DNA of 14,031 nucleotides from Calditrichia bacterium. Lineage in GTDB: Bacteria > Calditrichota > Calditrichia > RBG-13-44-9. The notes beneath the pieces are model-generated. The model saw only the letters and a program-made list of their open reading frames with translations, ran no database searches and was not told where the DNA came from. Position numbers and translations under genes: made by a program. Of this stretch, positions 5,925 to 13,612 are shown piece after piece; the first letter of the stretch is position 1, and the number at the start of each line of letters is the position of its first letter. The stretch is taken from NCBI GenBank assembly GCA_026991005.1, contig JALXCH010000462.1:1-14031 (forward strand), in the 5' to 3' direction.

Positions 5925-7268
5925 CTATTGTTCATTTCTTAACAAACCATAACGCCGCATTTTGCGCCATAGGGTGGTGCGACCAATCCCCAATTTGCGG
6001 GCGACTTTGCTGCGGTTCCATTGATATTGGTTGAGCAATTGAAGAATTCGTGCCATCTCGTCGGCAGGTTCTTGAGAGGAGGATTCTTGCTGGTTGTTCA
6101 GGAAGCATTCGACCTCTTCTCGAACATGGGGTGGGAGCTTGCATACGCGGATTACCTCACCGCTTCGGGTGCGGGCAAAGGCATATTCCAGGGCATTTTC
6201 CAGTTCCCGCACATTGCCAGGCCAATGGTATTTCAGTAAAGCTTCCATCGCCGAATCGTCAATCTCTGTAATTTCCTTTTTGTACAGAAAGGCAAACTTT
6301 TTAAGGAAATGAGCAATGAGAGGAGGAATATCTTCCCGGCGTTCCCGCAGGGGAGGGACGTGAATGGGAATCACATTTAAACGATAGTAGAGGTCCTGGC
6401 GGAATCGTCCTTCTCGCAAAGCTTCTTCCAGATTCTGATTGGTGGCGGCAATCACACGCACATCCACCCGGCGAGTAATGGATTCGCCAACCCGCTCGAA
6501 GGTACCTTCTTGCAGAACTCGTAACAGTTGAAGCTGCATTTCCAGGGACATCTCGCCCACTTCATCTAAGAAAAGCGTACCACCATCGGCCATTTCGAAC
6601 CGTCCTGGACGATCCTTTATGGCTCCGGTAAAAGCACCTTTTACGTGTCCGAATAGCTCGCTGGCCAGAAGCTGGGGAGAAAAAACCGAACAGTTCACTT
6701 TAATGAAAGGTTTGTTTCGCCTCAGGCTGGTTGCTTGAATGGCATTGGCAATCATCTCTTTACCCGTCCCGGATTCCCCCTGAATCAACACCGTGGCATC
6801 GGAATCGGAGATGTCTTCAATAAGGCCAAAAATTTCTCGCATAGCCTTACTTACCCCAATAATTCCATGATAATCGCTCTGCTGCATCAGATGATGGTGA
6901 ATGGCTTCCAGTTCCGAGAGATTTTGAAAGGAAACAATCCCTCCCTGGGGCTCCGGAGAGTCTTCCCAAAACACATTAGCATTTGCCCGGATCTTTAATT
7001 CATAGCCATTTTTATGCTGGATTGAACACATTCGACTGCGAACAGGCTGTTTTTTTTCCAGCACAGCCCTTAATGGACAAAAATCCTGACAATTGTGGGA
7101 GTAAAAAATCTGGTTGCAAAGACGTCCTTCTACTTCTTCGCGACTCCAACCGGTAATCTCTTCTGCCGCACGATTAAAAAATCGAATGCGAAAATATTTA
7201 TCAACAATGAACACCCCTTCACTCAATGAGTCCAGAATTTCGCGGGTGAAAGGTTGGAAAAACTTCAT
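5925..7268 (-). CDS. Sigma54-dependent transcriptional activator with PAS sensor (PAS / AAA+ / Fis)
   Basis: 447 aa from the ATG at 7268, which has AGGAGGGG just upstream. The frame continues to an ATG at 7304, but those 12 codons run through the operator repeats, so I reject that start. Residues about 8-120 are a PAS domain ([21 protein letters not shown]) with four cysteines, C51, C60, C64 and C81, spaced like a redox or metal/cofactor site. The AAA+ sigma54-contact domain follows: Walker A GESGTGKE (164-171), GAFTGA loop (211-216), Walker B GGTLFLDE (229-236), and [11 protein letters not shown] with the arginine finger region. The last 43 residues form a Fis-type helix-turn-helix ([21 protein letters not shown]). 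No receiver domain is present, so the signal is sensed directly or by protein contact. It probably activates the downstream TPR-cytochrome genes and represses itself. Confidence 0.94.
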   Translation of the reverse strand: MKFFQPFTREILDSLSEGVFIVDKYFRIRFFNRAAEEITGWSREEVEGRLCNQIFYSHNCQDFCPLRAVLEKKQPVRSRMCSIQHKNGYELKIRANANVFWEDSPEPQGGIVSFQNLSELEAIHHHLMQQSDYHGIIGVSKAMREIFGLIEDISDSDATVLIQGESGTGKEMIANAIQATSLRRNKPFIKVNCSVFSPQLLASELFGHVKGAFTGAIKDRPGRFEMADGGTLFLDEVGEMSLEMQLQLLRVLQEGTFERVGESITRRVDVRVIAATNQNLEEALREGRFRQDLYYRLNVIPIHVPPLRERREDIPPLIAHFLKKFAFLYKKEITEIDDSAMEALLKYHWPGNVRELENALEYAFARTRSGEVIRVCKLPPHVREEVECFLNNQQESSSQEPADEMARILQLLNQYQWNRSKVARKLGIGRTTLWRKMRRYGLLRNEQ

Positions 7269-7279
7269 CGACCCCTCCT

Positions 7280-7312
7280 GTTTCACAATGAAACAATGAA
7301 ACAAACTGTTTC
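7280..7312. promoter_or_regulatory. Operator cluster in front of the sigma54 activator gene
   Basis: Four half-sites: GTTTC 7280-7284, GAAAC 7290-7294, GAAAC 7298-7302 and GTTTC 7308-7312. The last two make the GAAAC-N5-GTTTC dyad seen twice downstream. TGTTTCA-CAA-TGAAACA (7279-7295 region) is also a perfect dyad with the arms reversed. The cluster lies between the -10 element and the Shine-Dalgarno site, the place for autorepression. Confidence 0.6.
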
Positions 7313-7313
7313 C

Positions 7314-7342
7314 AATTTAAAAGAATGAGAAATAAAGTGCAA
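7314..7342 (-). promoter_or_regulatory. Sigma70-type promoter candidate for the activator gene
   Basis: TTGCAC (7342-7337) and TAAATT (7319-7314) on the minus strand are 17 bp apart. The -35 match is only moderate (TTG conserved). The predicted start point falls at the edge of the operator cluster, so a bound regulator would block transcription. Confidence 0.4.
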
Positions 7343-7435
7343 GAATTTGTTGAGGAAAACCAATGATTCAAAATTTCACGCAGCTATGCTCAATTCCCTA
7401 TTATAACAGATTTTTTGCTTCAGACAATTTATTCG

Positions 7436-8354
7436 CTATCGATAATCCTCAATAACAATCGCTTTTATCCCTTCCAGGTAGGGTGTGGGCTTAAAATCAT
7501 AATAATTTTCAAACTTGCTGCTAACGAAAATATAATCCCGATCGTATTGATAAAACATTTCTGCCATTTCTTTAATGACCGGGTTGAATAAACCGATTAA
7601 CCGCACCATAAATTTTGAAATAATTTGATATTTGGGCTCCATCCCATTTCTTTGGCAATTGTCTCAATCCATTCCTTCCCTGTTAAAGGTTCTGGAGCTG
7701 TGGGAAGATGCCAAACCTGATTATATACACCCGGCATATTGCCCAATAATTCGGTAGCTTTACCGGCATCCGGTGTGTAGGTAAAGGAGTGCTGGTAATC
7801 AACAGATGCAAACCAATAAGCCTTCTTCCCCTTACTGAAATTTTTGAATACCATTTCCGATAACACACTGGTATTTCTAACGGAAGGTCCATAAAAATCT
7901 GCCCAGCGAGCAATGAGAGCCTGGAGGTTTCCCTTTTTTGTCTCCTCCATAACCATTCTGACAATATGGCTTCTTACAAGCCCCTTTTTGCTAACAGGAT
8001 TTATTGGGGTCTCTTCTGTCATTTAAAATAGATGGTTGGGGTCGTACATATAGATATTATCAAAAAATACAAGTTTGACCTCCTCTTGCAGGCAGGCCGA
8101 AATCACATTTTCCATGATTCTGGGCCACGTGGATTCCTATTATAGGGCAAACCCACATTTAAATACACTATTTCCGAACCTTTTACGGCGTTCAATACAT
8201 CCTCCGGTTTTGTCAGATCTGCGGACAGCAATTGGTCACCGGAATTAACGGGTTTTGGATTTCGGCTTACTAACCGTATGTTTTTACTAAATTGTTTCAA
8301 AGCTTTTGCAAGCTCATTCGCAATAGCTCCACCAGTTCCAAGAATTGTTTGCAT
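7436..8354 (-). pseudogene. Decayed NAD-dependent epimerase / extended SDR
   Basis: Three open stretches on the minus strand join into one family-like protein. 8354 to about 8125 starts MQTILGTGGAIANELAKALK (a Rossmann GxGGxIxxxL nucleotide-binding loop) and reaches VYLNVGLPYN. 8127 to about 7640, in another frame, gives WPRIMENVISAC, LVFFDNIYMYD, then MTEETPINPVSKKG and ARWADFYGP. About 7642 to 7436, in a third frame, gives MEPKYQIISKFMVRLIGLFNP ... FKPTPYLEGI. The breaks are a frameshift (and perhaps a short deletion) near 8125, an in-frame TAA at 8023-8025, and a frameshift near 7640. The substrate is unknown. An AAGGAG site about 11 nt before the ATG survives. Three separate lesions point to a true pseudogene rather than one sequencing error. 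It is unrelated in function to its neighbours. Confidence 0.85.
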
Positions 8355-8399
8355 AGGATATATTACTCCTTTTAAAATATATTCATAATATACAACATT

Positions 8400-10475
8400 T
8401 TAACAACAGCCAATTAACACAAATGTTAAATCATCGTGCAAGGGTGTTTCTCCGCAAAAGCGAAGCACTTCTTCCATGATTTGATGATGAATTTCCGGCA
8501 CCGAATGGAGATTCCCTTCCAGCAACCGGAGCAGACGTTCCTCTCCGAATTCTTCTCCTGCGGGATTTCGTGCTTCGGTTAAACCGTCTGTGTAAATAAG
8601 CACCAGGCTGCCCTCTTCCATAGGAAGAAAGGTCTCTTCTAATAGTGAATCGAATAAGCGATCGGCATTCAAACCAAATCCAATGCCGCCGGGAGTAAGC
8701 GCCTCCACCGGTGCTTCCGCCTGTGCTCGATAGAGTAGGGGCGTGTGTCCTGCCCGGACGAATGAAATGCGGTGGGCAGCGGGCTCCAGCTTTAGAATAA
8801 TGGCGCTAACAAATGCTTTGCGTTCGATGTTGGGATAAAGAATCCGATTCACCGCTTTTGCCAGAGAAGCGGGAGAGCGGTGATAGTGAGCCAGACTCTG
8901 GATAATGCCCTTAAACTCCGCCATGTACAACGCTGCCGAGGCGCCCTTCCCGGAAACATCCCCTATAACAATTCCGGGATTTCCATCTTGGAAAGTAAAG
9001 AAATCGTAATAATCTCCCCCCACCTCGTAAGCGGAAAGGCAGGAGGCTTCTATTCGAAAATCGGGTATTTGGGGGATGCTCTGGGGTAAAAGACGCAATT
9101 GCACATCCCGGGCAATCTTCAGCTCATGCTCCAGGCGCTCCCGTTCCAGGGATTCCTGCAATAGCCGGAGGTTCTCCATAGCAATGGAGGCCTGATTGGC
9201 AATCCCCTGCAACAGGGAGACATCGTCGATGTCGAAGGCGTAGGTTTTGCGTTTAGTGGCGTAAATAATTCCCATGAGTTCCCCCCGGTTACTGAACAAA
9301 GGGGCACCAATAATGCTCTGGACATCCGGGCGCCACCGCTGGATTTCGCGAAATTGGCGGTTGTGGGGAACATCGTGAATAAGCATGGCCTGTTTGTTGT
9401 GCACAATGGCCTGACTCAATCCGTTTAAATGTAACAGAACATTCCGGGTAAGGTCCTGCTCGGCAAGATTGCGATATCCTGCCACAAAAAAACGGCGTTT
9501 CTCCCGATCGTAGAGCTGAAGCCAGGTGAGATCGCTTTCCAGCGCTTCGGAAGTGTTTTCCACAATAATCTGAATCAATCGCTCGGGATCCTGCTCCTGG
9601 CTGAACAGGCGTCCGAAATTGTAAAGGGAGTTCACTTCTTTAATTTTGCGATCGAATGCCCGGGCGGTGGGAATGTAAAAGAAGAGCTTGAAGAAAGCAA
9701 ATGAGCTGTAAATGGTGAGAAAGAGCCAGGTGGAATAGGCAATGGCATGCAGGGTAAGGCTATAGGCAGAGATTGGCTTACGGTAAACCACCTGGTAAAG
9801 GGAGCCGGTGAATCCCAGGAAAAATATTCCCAGCAAAAAGTAAATGAGCTTTTTTCGGCGGGGGAGGTAGGTTAACCATTCATTGCGAAAGGAGAGCATG
9901 ATGATACTGAAAAGAACCAGAACTGTGGCCAGATTCACGACAAATGTTTTGCGGGAAAAATGCCAGTAGTCCAACGGTTGTTCCGTAAAATAAGCCAGAA
10001 TAGCCAGCAGAAAGGTGGAGAAAAGAAAGAGATTGAAGAAAAACGCCGTATGGCGCTTTTGTTTGTAGAAGATGAGTTGTTTCAGGATGAGAACCGAAGG
10101 TACTAGGGTAAAGGTGGCAATAATCACCAGGAGTGTGGAAACCAAAATGTCGCCCGGACGGGTATAGTAGGGAGGGAAGCCGGAGCTGTAGCGCGGGTGC
10201 AACAGAAATTTCAACCCGTAATAAATCAGATAATTGGCAATCACCAGCAACAGAAGCCGCAATAAATTCTGCTCGATGCTTAATTCATCGAAATGCAGCT
10301 TTTTTTTGAGCACCTGATACCAGAAAATCAACAGGGAGAAGATGATGAATTCCCTGAAATATGCGACCACGCGGATTTCAACCTGACTGTAAAAGGAAAA
10401 CAAATCCACCAGGAAGATGAGAAGTACCAGCAGTGGAATAATCAGATAAAAGATTTTGCTAAATTTTAGAGTCAT
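8400..10475 (-). CDS. Membrane-anchored GAF / SpoIIE-type PP2C serine phosphatase
   Basis: 691 aa. The first 270 residues hold about eight hydrophobic membrane segments. A GAF sensor domain follows (about 290-445; VQSIIGAPLFSNRGELMGIIYA), then a short coiled helix (LLQESLERERLEHELKIARDVQLRLLP) and a SpoIIE/RsbU-type PP2C domain to the end. The metal-binding acidic residues are present: D488 (GGDYYDFF), D506 (GDVSGKG), D630 (YTDGLTEA) and D681/D682 (HDDLTFVLI). Such phosphatases dephosphorylate anti-anti-sigma (STAS) proteins in partner-switching pathways that govern sigma factors or other outputs. No STAS or RsbW-like gene is visible here, so the target is unknown. Its ATG overlaps the stop of the lipoprotein gene (ATGA, 10472-10475), indicating translational coupling. 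The eight-segment membrane part may itself sense a signal. Confidence 0.92.
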   Translation of the reverse strand: MTLKFSKIFYLIIPLLVLLIFLVDLFSFYSQVEIRVVAYFREFIIFSLLIFWYQVLKKKLHFDELSIEQNLLRLLLLVIANYLIYYGLKFLLHPRYSSGFPPYYTRPGDILVSTLLVIIATFTLVPSVLILKQLIFYKQKRHTAFFFNLFLFSTFLLAILAYFTEQPLDYWHFSRKTFVVNLATVLVLFSIIMLSFRNEWLTYLPRRKKLIYFLLGIFFLGFTGSLYQVVYRKPISAYSLTLHAIAYSTWLFLTIYSSFAFFKLFFYIPTARAFDRKIKEVNSLYNFGRLFSQEQDPERLIQIIVENTSEALESDLTWLQLYDREKRRFFVAGYRNLAEQDLTRNVLLHLNGLSQAIVHNKQAMLIHDVPHNRQFREIQRWRPDVQSIIGAPLFSNRGELMGIIYATKRKTYAFDIDDVSLLQGIANQASIAMENLRLLQESLERERLEHELKIARDVQLRLLPQSIPQIPDFRIEASCLSAYEVGGDYYDFFTFQDGNPGIVIGDVSGKGASAALYMAEFKGIIQSLAHYHRSPASLAKAVNRILYPNIERKAFVSAIILKLEPAAHRISFVRAGHTPLLYRAQAEAPVEALTPGGIGFGLNADRLFDSLLEETFLPMEEGSLVLIYTDGLTEARNPAGEEFGEERLLRLLEGNLHSVPEIHHQIMEEVLRFCGETPLHDDLTFVLIGCC

Positions 10476-11806
10476 TCTTGAATGAGTACCTTTACCGGAT
10501 CGTAAATTTCAGTTCGGGTCGCAATATGTTGCCCATTGGATGTGTAGAGCGAAACAGCATCTTCGTATCGTTGTGCCAGTACAATCGAGCCATCCACCGG
10601 ATTGATTGCAATATCCGCCAGGCTCCGCAACGAAGATATTTCCAATAGACGCCTCCCCTGAGGCGAAAGTTTCACCGCTCTGTAATTTCCACCCACCATG
10701 TATTCTCCCATCCAGTAATTGCTATCTGCTGCTGCCTGTCGTACAATGAAAAAAACACCCGATAATTCCAGAAATTGAGGTGTGGATTGATTTTCTGCAA
10801 ATCGGTACAGGTAACTGGTTTCCATATCCACATTGGAGGTTAGCACGTACATCTGGTTATTCTGGAAGAACAGATCCATGCCCTCCTGGTCGGTTTCAAA
10901 AATAAAATGAAAGAGAGAATCACCCAGAGCATTAAACACCAGCGCACGATGTTTCCCCAGCACCCAGATCGTATGTTGCCACCCAATTTGCACTTTTGAC
11001 CAATCTGCATCCGGAAGTAGAATGGAATCCGTGGTCAGCGCATTCTCCAGCAGGTAAACCATGGATTTGCGGCTATCCAGGACCACCAGCCTATTTTGCT
11101 CTTCATCGTAGCTTAAGTCTTCCGGTCGTCGGAACGGCTCGTCCAGGAACAAATCTTCCTGTCCCACATCCAGTCGCAGCCGGGAGACGGTGCCAAATTG
11201 GGCGGTTGCCAGCCAGATGGTACGGCGGTTGAAGTCCCAGGCCCAGCTTTTGGGAGCTAATTGAATGTTGTAGCGTACCGTGGTGTGCAATAAATCGTAA
11301 GAGAGCTGGTACAGGGAGTATCCGTAACGGGAGAGAATGTAAGGTGTTCCCGGCCCCGGATAGGTTTTTTGCATGGCAGAGGGTGCACTCTCCACGCCAT
11401 GGCCCAGCACGGAGACCTGATAGTAATACCAGTGGTAATAGGAGATACTGGTATCGGTAAATGTTTTCCGGGAAGCGGGGAGTTCCTGCCACAATTCCAT
11501 GTGGGAAGAATCGTCCACACCCCGATAAAGGCGAAACCCCACGTAGTCTTTTACTTCCTGCACCGACCAGGAGAGGGTGACCTGTCCTTCCTCCACGGTG
11601 AGGGATAGCTGAATGGGCACTTTAAAGCGGCTCCCGGGATCGAAGGGGTTTTTACGTTCCCGTTCGGAACATCCTCCCAGAAGGAAGAAGATTCCTATCA
11701 AAAATAAAAGGAGTAAACCGAGTGCCCGAACGGGATTTCTAAAAATGTTATGATTGAAGAATTTTCTCAATATCCCGGAACACCTCCTCAATGGATTGGG
11801 TTCCAT
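10472..11806 (-). CDS. Predicted lipoprotein with fibronectin III-like and beta-propeller-like regions
   Basis: 444 aa from the ATG at 11806. A hydrophobic stretch ends in a lipobox, LLGG-C46, followed by SERERKNPFDPGS, a pattern I associate with FCB-group lipoproteins. Residues about 62-155 look like a fibronectin III domain (VTLSWSVQEVKDYVGFRLYRG ... YYYQVSVLGHGVESAPS). The rest has repeated short beta segments of the NHL/propeller kind (RRPEDLSYDEEQNRLVVLDS; SLADIAINPVDGSIVLAQRY). I do not recognise a specific function; a cell-envelope binding protein is likely. The ATG lies 59 nt inside adk and would give an unusually long N-region. An in-frame TTG at 11770 has AGGAGGTG about 10 nt upstream and gives a more normal lipoprotein signal, so it is a credible alternative start. 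The end overlaps the phosphatase gene by 4 bp, so the two may work together, for example as an envelope input to the phosphatase. Confidence 0.85.
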   Translation of the reverse strand: MEPNPLRRCSGILRKFFNHNIFRNPVRALGLLLLFLIGIFFLLGGCSERERKNPFDPGSRFKVPIQLSLTVEEGQVTLSWSVQEVKDYVGFRLYRGVDDSSHMELWQELPASRKTFTDTSISYYHWYYYQVSVLGHGVESAPSAMQKTYPGPGTPYILSRYGYSLYQLSYDLLHTTVRYNIQLAPKSWAWDFNRRTIWLATAQFGTVSRLRLDVGQEDLFLDEPFRRPEDLSYDEEQNRLVVLDSRKSMVYLLENALTTDSILLPDADWSKVQIGWQHTIWVLGKHRALVFNALGDSLFHFIFETDQEGMDLFFQNNQMYVLTSNVDMETSYLYRFAENQSTPQFLELSGVFFIVRQAAADSNYWMGEYMVGGNYRAVKLSPQGRRLLEISSLRSLADIAINPVDGSIVLAQRYEDAVSLYTSNGQHIATRTEIYDPVKVLIQE

Positions 11807-12392
11807 CCACCCGGTAGAGGTTGCCTTTTTGGCTGTAATATTCTACCAGGGGTGCGGTTTGTTTCCGATACACCTCCAGGCGTTTGCGGATGGTTTCTTC
11901 TTTGTCGTCGTCGCGTTGAATGATTTCCCCGCCGCACACTTCGCACTTGCCATCCGGAGGTGGCGGGTTGAAAATGAGGTTGTAATCTTTGCCGCATTTG
12001 GAACAAATTCGGCGAGCACTCAAACGCCGGATAATTTCTTCGTCCGGTACGAAAATTTCGATTACTTTAAGCTGGATGTTGCCTAATTTCTGTAAAATAT
12101 CTTCCAGCCCTTCTGCCTGGGGAATGGTACGGGGGAAGCCATCCAGAATAAAACCGTTGGCACAGTCCGGTTCGTTTAACCGTTTTTCCACCATTTGCAA
12201 AATCAAATCATCCGGTACCAGTTCACCACGCTCCATAATGTCTTTGGCTTTGCGTCCCAATTCGGTTCCCAGACGAACTTCGTTACGTAGAATATCGCCG
12301 GTGGAAATCTGGGGAATCCCGTATTTGGCCATAATTTTTTTAGCCTGTGTTCCTTTTCCCACACCCGGTGCACCTAATAACATGATGTACAT
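11748..12392 (-). CDS. adk: Adenylate kinase, long zinc-binding form
   Basis: 214 aa, typical for long bacterial adenylate kinases, which catalyse ATP + AMP = 2 ADP in the cytoplasm. The P-loop is GAPGVGKGTQAKK (residues 8-20), and the AMP-binding site STGDILRNE and GFILDGFPRT follow. The LID domain has four cysteines (CSKCGKDY ... CEVCGGE), so it should bind structural zinc as in Gram-positive enzymes. GGAGGA lies about 8 nt before the ATG. It is the first gene of an apparent three-gene unit, overlapping the annotated start of the lipoprotein gene; secY and map, its common neighbours, are not here. Confidence 0.97.
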   Translation of the reverse strand: MYIMLLGAPGVGKGTQAKKIMAKYGIPQISTGDILRNEVRLGTELGRKAKDIMERGELVPDDLILQMVEKRLNEPDCANGFILDGFPRTIPQAEGLEDILQKLGNIQLKVIEIFVPDEEIIRRLSARRICSKCGKDYNLIFNPPPPDGKCEVCGGEIIQRDDDKEETIRKRLEVYRKQTAPLVEYYSQKGNLYRVDGTQSIEEVFRDIEKILQS

Positions 12393-12474
12393 GGAAAATC
12401 CTCCGGAAGTTTTGTATTTAGTCCGTGAAACTTTTCTTATGGAATATAATTTCTATCAGAAACAGAAGGAAATA

Positions 12475-12516
12475 AAAAATGTAAAATGAAAAATGTAAAA
12501 TGAAAAATGTAAAATG
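12475..12516. repeat. Three perfect tandem copies of a 14-bp unit
   Basis: The unit AAAAATGTAAAATG occurs three times without a mismatch (12475-12488, 12489-12502, 12503-12516), about 85 bp upstream of the adk start. A fourth copy is not present. It could be slippage-prone spacing DNA in front of adk. Confidence 0.9.
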
Positions 12517-12618
12517 GGAGTTGGTGGAAATTTCAGGAAGGATTTTTCTTTAACAAATCTTCTGGTTAAATGGAATAGAATGGCTGGTAAAAAGACGACC
12601 TCACATGGCAGGGTGATA

Positions 12619-12633
12619 GGCCACGGAGTGGCC
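12619..12633. repeat. Short REP-like hairpin
   Basis: GGCCAC-GGA-GTGGCC, a perfect 6-bp stem with a 3-nt loop. No U-run follows on either strand, so a terminator is unlikely. It may belong to the same palindrome-rich intergenic material as the element at 12719-12846. Confidence 0.5.
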
Positions 12634-12718
12634 GAAAGATATTAGCCCATGGCCTTCAGAGGCTGTGTAAAAATGTAGTGTCAATGGAATATTTATTTAT
12701 TGTCATTCAAAGTAAAAT

Positions 12719-12846
12719 ATAGCCCCGAGCTTCCAGCTCGGGGAAATTAAGGCCCAAACTAAAAATTGGGCTTTAGCCCAATTTTAGGCTAAAGCCTGAT
12801 TTTGAGAGAGATATTCAGTGATCCACGAGCTAAAGCTCGTGGCTAT
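12719..12846. repeat. REPIN/MITE-like element with hairpin ends and internal palindromes
   Basis: The ends ATAGCCCCGAGCT (12719-12731) and AGCTCGTGGCTAT (12834-12846) are inverted repeats of each other with one mismatch in 13. Each end is also half of its own hairpin: 12723-12743 (9-bp stem, loop TCC) and 12823-12842 (9-bp stem, loop AA). Inside are a perfect 11-bp-stem palindrome with a TT loop (12762-12785) and AGGCT-AA-AGCCT (12786-12797). The 10-mers GGCTTTAGCC (12769-12778) and GGCTAAAGCC (12787-12796) are exact reverse complements, so alternative foldings compete. No coding capacity. Mobility would need a transposase acting from elsewhere. Confidence 0.65.
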
Positions 12847-13139
12847 GACGACACAAAAAGATTCAGCATTCTGAAAATATTGTTTTGAAATACAAATACA
12901 CAAAAAATAATATGCATTGATATATTAATACAGGAATTATAGATTCCGTAGAGAAATGCTTAATTTAGTAAATAATACAAAACTTTCTCCCACAGGATCG
13001 GTATCCGACTATATCTTTAATTTTAAACAAATACTATGAGTGGCAATATGCATGATATTGTTAAAATATAATTATGATTTTTATTTTTACACAGCCTCCT
13101 TCAGCCATGGGAAAGGAAAATTCCACCCAACCTTTTGGA

Positions 13140-13152
13140 GTCCTGAAGGGAC
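13140..13152. repeat. Small REP-like hairpin GTCC/GGAC
   Basis: GTCC-TGAAG-GGAC followed by GACAGGGG. Similar 'gtcc..gaaggGAC' strings are common as dispersed intergenic palindromes in FCB genomes as far as I recall; this cannot be checked within one window. Confidence 0.3.
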
Positions 13153-13612
13153 GACAGGGGGAATTTTGAATTTTGAAATGAATGTGAGCGTGTGCATTAT
13201 TGCAATCCCGTGCTATTCTGTAAAAATATTTTTTGACTGGATTATATGGATTTACAGGATTCCTTCAATCGCAGATGCCACAAGGACAATAAAAACCACA
13301 GTCGGATATCGATCCTCCGAAATCCTAAAAAATAAATCCATCCCGGATGCGAACAGATACTTTCCCCGAAAGGCTTCTTCGAAGGAGTCCCTCTGAACAT
13401 TCAGACAGGGCAATTTTATTTATGGTGGATGCGACCAGAATTTTCCAGCACCACCCGGATGAAAATGAGAATGTAAGACAATGAGGAAATATTAATTGTG
13501 TCTGCACCTAAGCGGAGGTGTACCCGCAAAATGGTACCGGAAAGGTTTAATTATTTTCTTTAGTTAAGATGCAAATTTGATTATATTTTACTTTAGTTTT
13601 TATGAGGGTTTT

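Larger units (their letters stand above)
12393..13612. other. 1.2-kb intergenic region without a credible gene
   Basis: Between adk and the rightmost gene I find no reading frame with domain-like composition and no tRNA or rRNA. The region holds a 3 x 14-bp tandem repeat (12475-12516), a GGCCAC-gga-GTGGCC hairpin (12619-12633), the 128-bp hairpin-ended element at 12719-12846, a small GTCC/GGAC hairpin (13140-13152), and overlapping small stems at 13505-13537. The stretch 12847-13139 is AT-rich and otherwise featureless to me. Confidence 0.6.

Noticed and set aside
7269..7304. Twelve-codon N-terminal extension of the sigma54 activator from the ATG at 7304
   Set aside because: These codons are made of the GAAAC/GTTTC operator repeats, and AGGAGGGG lies directly before the ATG at 7268, where the PAS homology also begins.
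12475..12846. Possible CRISPR array
   Set aside because: The 14-bp units are directly adjacent without spacers, and the palindromes at 12719-12846 are not equal-length direct repeats; no cas gene is present.
13040..13396. Plus-strand frame of 118 codons in the intergenic region
   Set aside because: No ribosome site, no domain-like pattern, composition of AT-rich spacer DNA; it crosses REP-like sequence.
13325..13507. Minus-strand frame of 60 codons in the intergenic region
   Set aside because: No ribosome site or recognisable domain; likely chance frame through repeat-like DNA.
12393..13612. tRNA or rRNA gene in the long intergenic region
   Set aside because: No cloverleaf-compatible arm set, no TTC-anchored T-loop with acceptor stem, and no rRNA-like sequence on reading either strand.
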